In this document: piece after piece, positions 6,377 through 12,733 of the stretch
Layout: each line of letters opens with the position of its first letter
How positions within the stretch are numbered: position 1 is the first letter of the stretch
DNA from: Angelakisella sp.
GTDB lineage: Bacteria; Bacillota; Clostridia; Oscillospirales; Ruminococcaceae
NCBI GenBank assembly: GCA_013316495.1
Contig: WSMP01000033.1
Coordinates: 1 to 12,733, forward strand
Direction: 5' to 3'
Length of the DNA stretch: 12,733 nucleotides
Notes under the pieces: generated by a model
Told to the model about the DNA's origin: nothing
Databases searched by the model: none
The model's input: only the letters and a program-made list of their open reading frames with translations
Made by a program: the position numbers and the translations under genes

Positions 6377-7237
6377 ATGAGTGAAGCAAGAAGGCCAAAA
6401 ATCGTGATGGACGGGGTCCAAAAAATCTACCGGGGACACGACGGCCGGGAGACCGTGGCCCTAAACGGTGTAGACCTGACCATCTATGAAAACGAGTTTG
6501 TCTGTGTAGTGGGGCCCTCCGGCTGCGGCAAGACCACCCTGCTGAACATCATCGCCGGGCTGGAAAACGCCACCGGCGGCCAAATCACCCTGAACGGGGA
6601 GAAAATCATCGGCCCTGGCAACGACCGGGGCGTTATCTTCCAGCAGTACGCCCTCTTCCCCTGGCGAACGGTGCGGGGGAACATCGAGTTTGGCCTCCAG
6701 TTCCTGCGCAAACGGGAGGAGCGGGTGGAAAAGGACCCAAAAACCGGGGAGGAGCGGGTGCGGGCCCTCTACCGCCGGTACACCAAGGAGGAAAAGCACG
6801 CCCTTTCGGATAAGTATATGCGTATGGTGGACCTTACCGATTTCGCCGGCTCCTATCCCAAGGAGCTTTCCGGCGGGATGAAGCAGCGGGTCGCCATCGC
6901 CAGGGGATACGCCATCTCCCCCCAGGTGCTGCTGATGGACGAGCCTTTCGGGGCCCTGGACGCCCAGACACGGGCCCAGCTCCAGGAGGATCTGCTGCGC
7001 ACCTGGGAGCAGGAAAAGCGCACCTGCTTCTTCATCACCCACGATGTGGAGGAGGCGGTGCTGCTGGCAAACCGGGTGGTGATTATGAGCGCCCGCCCCG
7101 GCCGGGTAAAGGAGGTCGTCCCCATCGACCTGCCCTACCCCCGCAACCAGGCCACCAAGCTGCTGCCGGAATTCAACGCCTACAAAAACCGCATTTGGGA
7201 AAACGTCTACCAGGAATACCTGGAAGTGAAGAAGTAA
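6377..7237 (+). CDS. ABC importer ATP-binding protein, SsuB/TauB type
   Basis: This 286-residue cytoplasmic ATPase energises the importer. Walker A is GPSGCGKTT (46-54), the Q-loop is FQQYALFPW (Q89/Q90), the ABC signature is LSGGMKQ (164-170), Walker B is LLMDEP (D188-E189) and the switch is ITHD (H222). All are intact. Between the Q-loop and signature is a charged insertion at about residues 112-137 (KREERVEKDPKTGEERV and following), longer than in E. coli SsuB. The ATG at 6377 follows GAAAGGAG (6361-6368) by 8 bases. A GTG at 6359 overlapping the permease stop is in frame but lacks a ribosome site. Clearly translated with the permease. Confidence 0.92.
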   Translation: MSEARRPKIVMDGVQKIYRGHDGRETVALNGVDLTIYENEFVCVVGPSGCGKTTLLNIIAGLENATGGQITLNGEKIIGPGNDRGVIFQQYALFPWRTVRGNIEFGLQFLRKREERVEKDPKTGEERVRALYRRYTKEEKHALSDKYMRMVDLTDFAGSYPKELSGGMKQRVAIARGYAISPQVLLMDEPFGALDAQTRAQLQEDLLRTWEQEKRTCFFITHDVEEAVLLANRVVIMSARPGRVKEVVPIDLPYPRNQATKLLPEFNAYKNRIWENVYQEYLEVKK

Positions 7238-7249
7238 GGGGGAGGGCTT

Positions 7250-8299
7250 ATGATAAAAATAGGCATCGTGGGAACCGGGGCTACTATGTCCATCGCCCAC
7301 TACCACGCCGAGGGGTACAAAAAGGACCCCCGGTGTCAGGTGGCCGCCGTCTACGACATCAACCGGGAGGCGGCGGAAAAATGGGCGGCGGAGCACGGGC
7401 TTTCCGCCCGCATCTGCGGCAGCTACGAGGAGCTGCTGGACTGCTGCGACGGGGTGGATCTCTGTACCCCAAACTTTCTTCACGCCAGCCAGGGACTGGC
7501 GGCCATCCGCGCCGGAAAACACCTTTTGGTGGAAAAGCCCATGGCCATTACCGGGGAGGAGTGCGAAACGCTGGCCGCTGCGGCCCAAAAAAGCTCCGCC
7601 TGCGCCATGGTGGGAATGGTATACCGGTACGCCGCCCCCGTTCTTCTGGCCCGGCGGATGGTCCGGGAGGAGATTGGGCCGGTGTACACCTTCACCGCCT
7701 GGGCCGGCGGCAAGCGGTTGGCAAACCCCGGCGTCCCCCTGGAGTGGCGGATGCTCCGCGGCCGCTCCGGCAGCGGGGCCTTGGGGGACTTTGGCAGCCA
7801 TCTGCTGGATCTGGCCGATTACGTGGCGGGGCAGCGGTACCACCAGGTCACCTGCCGCCTGGGGAATTTCATCCCGGAGCGGACAGGGCCCGACGGCCAC
7901 CCCCAGCCGGTGGAAAACGACGACGCTGCCGTCCTCTCTGCCTCCGGTCCGGGGGGACTGGGGAGCTTCACCGTCAGCCGGGTGGGGCTGGACGACATTA
8001 TGCTGCTGCTGGCCGGGGAGGGGGGAATGCTCCAGGTAAGCCTTCGGGTGCCGGAGCAGGTGACCTACTGGGAGAAAAAGCGGGATGGCGGATACACCGG
8101 ACTTGTTAAGACCCTGGACCTGCCGCCCCAAAAGCACTTTGACGATTGGTTTGTGGCGGAGACCGCCGCCTTCCTGGACGGCATCCAGGGGGCGCGAAAG
8201 GACCTGCCGGACCTGGCCCAGGGACTGTATATCCAGCGGGTGCTGGACGCCGCCCAGGCCGCTCACGACACGGGGCATACCCAGGAGGTGCTTCTATGA
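7250..8299 (+). CDS. Gfo/Idh/MocA-family oxidoreductase
   Basis: This 349-residue enzyme has an N-terminal Rossmann domain (IGIVGTGATMSIAHYH, residues 3-18) for NAD(P). It carries the family's conserved E95-K96-P97 motif, where the Lys is the usual catalytic residue. The second domain has the G-D-x-G-x-H-x-x-D pattern (D180, G182, H184, D187), with H184 the expected general acid/base. Members oxidise or reduce hydroxyl groups of sugars, inositols and derivatives, and some are NAD-dependent glycosidases. The gene begins 12 bases after the ATPase stop with a GGGGGAGGG ribosome site and overlaps the next gene as ATGA (8296-8299). Translational coupling to the epimerase-like gene suggests sequential action on the imported compound. 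Substrate and cofactor preference cannot be assigned. Confidence 0.9.
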   Translation: MIKIGIVGTGATMSIAHYHAEGYKKDPRCQVAAVYDINREAAEKWAAEHGLSARICGSYEELLDCCDGVDLCTPNFLHASQGLAAIRAGKHLLVEKPMAITGEECETLAAAAQKSSACAMVGMVYRYAAPVLLARRMVREEIGPVYTFTAWAGGKRLANPGVPLEWRMLRGRSGSGALGDFGSHLLDLADYVAGQRYHQVTCRLGNFIPERTGPDGHPQPVENDDAAVLSASGPGGLGSFTVSRVGLDDIMLLLAGEGGMLQVSLRVPEQVTYWEKKRDGGYTGLVKTLDLPPQKHFDDWFVAETAAFLDGIQGARKDLPDLAQGLYIQRVLDAAQAAHDTGHTQEVLL

Positions 8300-9174
8300 G
8301 GACCGGCTTTCATACCAACGCCTTTGTCTGGGCAGGTCTCACCGACCTGGGGGAGATTGCCCGGTTCGCCCTGGAGCAGGGATATACCTGCCTGGAGGTG
8401 GGGCCCGGCATCCCCCTGGAGCGGAAAATCTTTGCCAGGGTTCAAAGGGAGCTGCCCATCTCCGCCTTCATCTACTGCCGGAACTTTACCGACGACGACC
8501 GGGACACCGCCCACTCCCACCAGGAGGAGCTGTGGCGGCGGATGGATTTTGCAGCAGGATTGGGAGTTAAAAAAATCATCTGCTCCACCGGCATCAGCCG
8601 CTCCCTTTCCATCCCGGAGGGCGGCGGCTGCGACCCCATGAAGAGCCTGGGGCCGGTGCTGGACTTTTTGGGCACCGCGGTGGAGCGGGCCAAGGGGCTG
8701 GGCCTCACCCTCTGCCTGGAAAACTGCCCCATGTACCGCAACATCGCCACCTCCCCCTACATGTGGGAGGAGCTGTTCCGCCAACTGCCGGACCCTGCTT
8801 TGGGCATCTGCTACGACGCCAGCCACTTCGTCTGGCAGTTCATCGACGTCTATGAGCCTCTGGAGCGCTTTGCCGGCCGCATCCACCACATCCACCTGAA
8901 GGATACCCTTCTCTTCCCGGAAAAGCTCCGGGAGGTGGGTATCCTCCACAACACCGCCAAGGAGCGGGGCTTTGAGAAAAACCAGTGGTGGCGCCACACC
9001 GTCATCGGGGACGGGGAGATTGATTGGAAGCGGTTCCTGGCCCAGGTGAGGAGCCTTCCCAGTCCCCTGCTGGACCTGAGCTTTGAGATGGAGGATCATC
9101 AATACGAGTGCGACCCGGTCCGGGTGCGGGAGGGGCTTTCCCTCCAGATGCGGCGGCTGGAAGCGCTCCTGTAA
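8296..9174 (+). CDS. Sugar-phosphate isomerase/epimerase-like TIM-barrel protein
   Basis: This 292-residue protein is of the xylose-isomerase-like TIM-barrel family (AP endonuclease 2 fold; IolE, IolI, tagatose/psicose epimerase relatives). The divalent-metal ligand set can be picked out: E142 (CLEN), D174 and H177 (YDASH), H200 (HIHLKD) and E264 (FEME). No signal peptide. It probably epimerises, isomerises or dehydrates a keto-sugar or cyclitol made by the preceding oxidoreductase, a pairing common in inositol and rare-sugar loci. The start overlaps the upstream stop (ATGA) and has AGGAGGTG (8282-8289), a near-perfect ribosome site. An earlier in-frame start at 8146 lies inside the upstream gene and is rejected. 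Confidence 0.87.
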   Translation: MRTGFHTNAFVWAGLTDLGEIARFALEQGYTCLEVGPGIPLERKIFARVQRELPISAFIYCRNFTDDDRDTAHSHQEELWRRMDFAAGLGVKKIICSTGISRSLSIPEGGGCDPMKSLGPVLDFLGTAVERAKGLGLTLCLENCPMYRNIATSPYMWEELFRQLPDPALGICYDASHFVWQFIDVYEPLERFAGRIHHIHLKDTLLFPEKLREVGILHNTAKERGFEKNQWWRHTVIGDGEIDWKRFLAQVRSLPSPLLDLSFEMEDHQYECDPVRVREGLSLQMRRLEALL

Positions 9175-9201
9175 CCTTGTTTCCCAAGGCCGGACGGCCT
9201 T
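9175..9201 (+). promoter_or_regulatory. Two overlapping small hairpins before the binding-protein gene
   Basis: CCTTG (9175-9179) can pair with CAAGG (9185-9189). Alternatively AAGGCC (9186-9191) pairs with GGCCTT (9196-9201) around GGAC. The pairings exclude each other. They occupy a 63-base gap, the largest inside the operon, and could act as a processing, stabilising or weak termination point that sets binding-protein expression separately. Confidence 0.3.
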
Positions 9202-9237
9202 TGCAATACGCCATTAAAAAAGAAAGGAAGTACCGCT

Positions 9238-10299
9238 ATGAAAAAGACCCTAGCTATCCTTCTCTCCCTGGCGCTGCTGCTGGGGAGCCTGACCGGATGC
9301 CAGTCTGGACAGAAGCCCAACAGCTCCCAGGGGACATCCACCCCCGCTTCGAACACCACTCCCCCGCCGGAAACGGACCCCGGCCCGGAGGAGGCCACCA
9401 TCAACGTTATCTACCACCCCACCATCGGTGGCTCCACCGCCATCGCCACCGCGGTGACTCAGGGCTTCTTTGAGGAGCAGAACCTGAAGGTGAACCTCCA
9501 GATGTACACCTCCGGCCCGCCGGAGGTAGCGGCCATGGTGGCCGGACAGGCAGAGTTCGGATTCATCGGCAGCGGCGCCGCCTGGCTGGCCTTCAGCGGG
9601 CAGGTGGACATCATCGCCCTGGATAACATCGCCCTTACCGAGCAGATCATCGCCCGCTCCGACGCCGGCATCACCACCCCGGCGGACCTGAAGGGCAAGA
9701 CCATCGCGGTCCAGGAGGGGGCAGCGGGATACACCCTGCTGCTGGTGGCCCTTCAGGAGAACGGTCTTTCCATTAACGACGTGAAGGTGCTGAACATCGC
9801 CAACGACAACATCCCCTCCACCTATAACGACGCCTCCATCGACGCCTGGGCCGTCTGGAAGCCCGCCGCCAACAGCCTGGCCGAAGCCCTGGGGGACAAA
9901 GGCTTTGTGCTGGCGGATAACCAGACCTATCCGGAGTTCGCCTTCCTCAGCACCTGGATTGCCAACAAGGACTACATCAAGGAGCACCCCGATGTAACCC
10001 AGCGGTTTGTCACCGCCCTCACCAAAGCCCAGCTCTACCGGGCAGAAAACCCCTCCCAGGCCTGCGCCTACGCCTCCACCTACGCCCAGCAGGCCACCAA
10101 TGAGCTTACCGCCCAGCTGCCGGATGTGATCTTCCCCACCGCAGCGGAGTTCAAGGACTACTATAACACCGATTCCTTTGCCAACATGCTGGGGAACCTC
10201 CGGGCCACCCAGGCGGACAAGGTGGAGGGAGAGCTTGCCATCTCTGACATTTACAACGACACCTTTGTGAAGGCTGCCATTGGGGAATTGGTGGGGTAA
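9238..10299 (+). CDS. ABC importer substrate-binding lipoprotein, SsuA/NMT1 type
   Basis: This 353-residue exported lipoprotein has a signal peptide (MKKTLAILLSLALLLG) ending in lipobox LTGC with C21 as the lipidated Cys. A Ser/Thr/Pro-rich tether (about 22-48) follows, then the NMT1/SsuA-like two-lobed domain. The line INVIYHPTIGGSTA, GFFEEQNL near the start, the central DLKGKTIAVQEGAAG hinge strand and DAWAVWKP (202-209) are typical of the aliphatic sulfonate/taurine/nitrate/thiamine-precursor binding class. It should capture the ligand outside the membrane for the permease encoded at the head of the operon. The start has AAAGGAAG upstream. It is last in the operon, after two enzymes, which is less usual than a position next to the permease. 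The ligand is unknown. Confidence 0.9.
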   Translation: MKKTLAILLSLALLLGSLTGCQSGQKPNSSQGTSTPASNTTPPPETDPGPEEATINVIYHPTIGGSTAIATAVTQGFFEEQNLKVNLQMYTSGPPEVAAMVAGQAEFGFIGSGAAWLAFSGQVDIIALDNIALTEQIIARSDAGITTPADLKGKTIAVQEGAAGYTLLLVALQENGLSINDVKVLNIANDNIPSTYNDASIDAWAVWKPAANSLAEALGDKGFVLADNQTYPEFAFLSTWIANKDYIKEHPDVTQRFVTALTKAQLYRAENPSQACAYASTYAQQATNELTAQLPDVIFPTAAEFKDYYNTDSFANMLGNLRATQADKVEGELAISDIYNDTFVKAAIGELVG

Positions 10300-10334
10300 A
10301 TCCCCGCTTCTTCGCTCCGGTTTTGGAACAGCCG

Positions 10335-10368
10335 AAAAGGAGGAACGGAAAACCGTTCCTCCTTTTTT
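10335..10368 (+). terminator. Strong terminator between convergent genes
   Basis: A perfect 14-bp stem (10335-10348 with 10353-10366) has the loop AAAA and a T-run at 10363-10368. It ends the five-gene operon 36 bases after its stop. Read on the minus strand the same stem ends in only four T, so it may also stop the opposite gene weakly. Confidence 0.9.
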
Positions 10369-10378
10369 CCTTTACCAA

Positions 10379-12733
10379 TCAGCCTTTTAACAAAGCCACC
10401 AGCAGCTGCACCGCCGCCCAGAAGCCCTGGTAGACGGCAATGGTGACCCAGGTGAGGGCCGGCATACCGCCGGTGAAGGCGAAGAAGGTTACTAGGGCAA
10501 AGCCCACCACCACTGAAAGCAGCAGCAGGGCCGTCTCCACCGTCAGGGTGCTGTCACAGCTGCGGGCCGCCGCCACCCCCCGCACATAGGAGGATAGCGC
10601 GCCGCTGTGAATCATCCCGGCCCTGGTCTTGGCCTTGGGGTCCAGGTAGCGGTCCATATCCCGGTGGAGCTTGGCGGGCATCACCTGCACCAGCTCCTTG
10701 GGGAAGCTGTAAATCTGGCAGATTCGTTCCTCGGTCACATTGGGGTCGGTGGTGTAGACGCAGACGGCAATGTCCCGGTCAGCCAGCAGCTCCAGCGCCC
10801 GGCGCATCTGCTTATCCGCCTTGTAGCTGAGGACACACATGGCGGCGGCCTGGCCGGAGTTGGCAATGTAAAGGAGCTGCTTGCCCTGGCCGTACCGCTC
10901 TTCGTATTCCATGGGGGGGATGGCCACGCCGTAGGATTTCATCAGCTCCCGGTTCCCAATGAGGACCCGGCGGCCGTTTACCCAGGCGGAGACCCCCTTC
11001 CCATCCTCGAAGAGGAAGCTCTCCGCCTCCTGGAGCAGCCCCGCATCCGGCACCATATCGGTGAAAATCTTGGTCAGGGTGCTGCCGCATTGGCGCAGGA
11101 CGCTGGCAATATCCACAATCACCTCATCCATGGGGGTGCGGTTGAAGGGCTTGATGGTGTGAAGGGTGACGCTTTCCGGCGGGAAGAGGTCGTATCCCCG
11201 GAGCAGAACGCCGTTCACCCCGGCGAACTGGTCCACCGCCGAATACCCGCAGAGGGTGGCTCCCCACCGCCCCAGCTTGCGGTTGGTGAGGGTGATGGGC
11301 AGATTGGCGGCAATCACCCCGGCGATGGGGGCGGTGATGCACAGAGCCGCGGTAAAAACGCAGGCAGAAGTGAAAACATCGTGATGGAAGGGGTAGGAGA
11401 TAAGGGCCATCACCAGGGCTGCCGCCGCGGTCATGGGGGCAATCACCTTGGAAACGTCCTCCGCCTTGCTCTCAGAAAAAGCCTGGTCCATAAAGGCGGA
11501 GATGCCGGAGGCGCGGGTGAAGTAGGCAATCTCCGGCTCGCCCTCTATGAGCTTCCGGCCCAGCTTGTCCGCCAGGGCCTCGTCCTCGATAACGGCGGCG
11601 GTGTGCTTCGCTCCCTCCTTGGCGATGAGGCGGTAGCTGGCGGCAATTCTTCCCCGAAGAATCATCTTGCCAATGGTATTAAAGAGCAGCAGCAGGGCCG
11701 CCATGGGCAGATAGATATTGGCGGCGTAGCTTTCCAGCACCTCCGGACGCATGGCCATATAGGCCCCCTGCACCAGGCAGGCAAAGACCCCGATGGCGCT
11801 GTAGCTGTCGTTGTTGGGCCGCAGGCAGAAGAGGGAAATCATCCCCCCGCCCACCGTGTTCCCCGCCACCAGGGCGGAAAAGGCCACAAGCCCCACCTCC
11901 AGCCACAGGTAATGGGTGGGGTTCTCCCGGAAGTATTCCGGGATGGGCCACTCCTGCCCAGGGGCCAGCATCAGGTAAATCACCCCTGCGGCGCAAAGGA
12001 GGTTCACCACCAGCCGGATGATGAGGCTGGTCTTCATCCCCTGAAGCTGGGCGCCGATACGGGCGCGGTTCTCCCCCCGCTCCGGGCGCTCCTCCTCATC
12101 CGGGGGCTCCTTTCGCTGGGGACGGCGGCGGGGCTGTGCTTCCTCATCCTCGTCCTGTGCCCTTCCCCGGCGGCGGGGGCGGGCATCCTCCGTCCCATCC
12201 TCCCCGCCGGGAATTCTCCGGCGCTGGCGGGAACGGGGAAGCGCTTCTTCATCCTCCTCATCGGGGATTCTTCCCCGCTGCCGGGGCTGGGGATACTCCT
12301 CCCCATCCTCTTCCAGGCTCCTCCGGCGCTGGCGGGGACGCTCCTCCTGCTCCTGAGCCGCCTGGACAGAACGGGCCGCTTTGCGAAGCACCCGCTCCTC
12401 AAATTCCTCCCGCTCCCCCTCCTCCTCGGTATTGGTGATGAGCCGGGCGGCTGCGGCGGCCTCTGTCCGCCGTCCCGCTGGCCTTCTGGGCGGCGGAGCC
12501 CCTTCCTCCTGCCACAGGGGGGGCGCAGGCTCCCTGTCCGGGGGCTGGCGGCGCTCCGTCCTCTGTTTGGCAGCGGGGCGCTCCTCCGGGGCGGCTTTTG
12601 CAACAGCGGCTACTGCCGATGCTGTCGGCTTGATCACGCCTGTGAGTATTTCCTGCTTGATACCGGGAAGGGCTTTTTCGGCGGCATCCACACCTTTAGC
12701 AAAAGTCCCGGCCTCCCTCACATAACTTGCGGA
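10379..12733 (-). CDS. Membrane protein resembling a catalytically dead P1B-type ATPase (5' end beyond window)
   Basis: The frame is open to the right edge, and the first in-window start (GTG at 12721) has no ribosome site, so the true start is probably outside. Numbered from that GTG (780 residues): 1-125 is Ala/charged; 129-210 is an Arg- and Glu/Asp-rich repeat region; hydrophobic segments lie near 231-253, 272-298, 303-323, 333-353, 429-446, 449-475, 727-750 and 755-777. The layout of helices, small loop, helix pair, large loop and terminal pair follows P-type ATPases. VNGRRVLIGNRELM (581-594) and the preceding GKG match the nucleotide-binding domain. The phosphorylation motif DKTGT is replaced (VLLRGYDLF; R508 at the Asp position), TGD reads TTD (657-659), GDGxND reads HSGALS (705-710), and the CPC ion site reads CITAP. 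It cannot pump by the known mechanism; a structural, sensing or scaffold role is inference. Confidence 0.75.
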   Translation of the reverse strand, partial: SASYVREAGTFAKGVDAAEKALPGIKQEILTGVIKPTASAVAAVAKAAPEERPAAKQRTERRQPPDREPAPPLWQEEGAPPPRRPAGRRTEAAAAARLITNTEEEGEREEFEERVLRKAARSVQAAQEQEERPRQRRRSLEEDGEEYPQPRQRGRIPDEEDEEALPRSRQRRRIPGGEDGTEDARPRRRGRAQDEDEEAQPRRRPQRKEPPDEEERPERGENRARIGAQLQGMKTSLIIRLVVNLLCAAGVIYLMLAPGQEWPIPEYFRENPTHYLWLEVGLVAFSALVAGNTVGGGMISLFCLRPNNDSYSAIGVFACLVQGAYMAMRPEVLESYAANIYLPMAALLLLFNTIGKMILRGRIAASYRLIAKEGAKHTAAVIEDEALADKLGRKLIEGEPEIAYFTRASGISAFMDQAFSESKAEDVSKVIAPMTAAAALVMALISYPFHHDVFTSACVFTAALCITAPIAGVIAANLPITLTNRKLGRWGATLCGYSAVDQFAGVNGVLLRGYDLFPPESVTLHTIKPFNRTPMDEVIVDIASVLRQCGSTLTKIFTDMVPDAGLLQEAESFLFEDGKGVSAWVNGRRVLIGNRELMKSYGVAIPPMEYEERYGQGKQLLYIANSGQAAAMCVLSYKADKQMRRALELLADRDIAVCVYTTDPNVTEERICQIYSFPKELVQVMPAKLHRDMDRYLDPKAKTRAGMIHSGALSSYVRGVAAARSCDSTLTVETALLLLSVVVGFALVTFFAFTGGMPALTWVTIAVYQGFWAAVQLLVALLKG
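12092..12337 (-). repeat. About five imperfect Arg/acidic repeats in the pseudo-ATPase N-terminal region
   Basis: Residues 129-210 consist of roughly five copies of a 16-18-residue unit: an Arg/Gln cluster (RQRRR, RQRGR, RQRRR, RPRRRGR, PRRRPQR) followed by an acidic, Pro-containing run (LEEDGEEYP, PDEEDEEALP, GGEDGTEDA, QDEDEEAQ, EPPDEEERP). The DNA repeats along with the protein, for example a shared block with the core GGCGCTGGCGGG. The region should be disordered and would lie before the first membrane helix. Confidence 0.65.

Noticed and set aside
6461..8278. 605-residue minus-strand open frame opposite the ATPase and oxidoreductase genes
   Set aside because: It spans two well-supported plus-strand genes with full motif sets and has low-complexity composition, so it is a shadow frame.
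12092..12337. CRISPR array or tandem DNA satellite
   Set aside because: The repetition follows codons of a protein repeat, units are imperfect and have no uniform spacers.

Overview
The window looks like a GC-rich Firmicute, most likely a gut member of the Oscillospiraceae/Clostridia. Genes have strong AGGAGG-type ribosome sites and heavy G/C third-position use. A Clostridia-style aconitase-like hydratase, a ROK regulator and a lipoprotein-anchored ABC importer also fit. The taxon is an inference from style, not from a marker gene.

Layout. (1) Positions 1-290 form an AT-rich regulatory region. It has a good plus-strand promoter (TTGATT-17-TATAAT), a near-symmetric minus-strand promoter, an inverted repeat, a long leader hairpin with a GCGA loop, and what may be the first codons of a divergent gene leaving the left edge. 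(2) 291-2585 is a monocistronic aconitase-superfamily hydratase (YbhJ-like) closed by a terminator at 2607-2639. (3) 2858-5357 is a two-gene unit: a ROK transcriptional regulator, then 22 bases later a short glucose-6-phosphate isomerase family protein. (4) 5520-10299 is a five-gene plus-strand operon: SsuC/TauC-type permease, SsuB-type ATPase, Gfo/Idh/MocA oxidoreductase, TIM-barrel sugar-phosphate isomerase/epimerase-like protein, and a SsuA/NMT1-type substrate-binding lipoprotein. It ends at a perfect 14-bp hairpin terminator (10335-10368). (5) Convergent to it, from 10379 to beyond the right edge on the minus strand, is a large membrane protein that looks like a P1B-type ATPase with its catalytic motifs lost.

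How the genes may work together. The same 13-bp palindrome, TTAAAA[G/C]TTTTAA, lies upstream of both the ROK gene (2754-2766) and the transport operon (5466-5478). The simplest reading is that the ROK protein controls itself, the isomerase and the importer/oxidoreductase/epimerase operon as one local regulon. Sugar-type enzymes and a ROK regulator are combined with an importer of the sulfonate/taurine/nitrate class, not a sugar-class importer. This suggests an unusual substrate, such as an anionic or sulfonated sugar or polyol. That idea is inference: no sulfonate-specific enzyme is in the window.

The two most notable items are this compact, apparently co-regulated catabolic/transport locus of unknown substrate, and the pseudo-P-type ATPase with its charged, repeat-rich N-terminal region.
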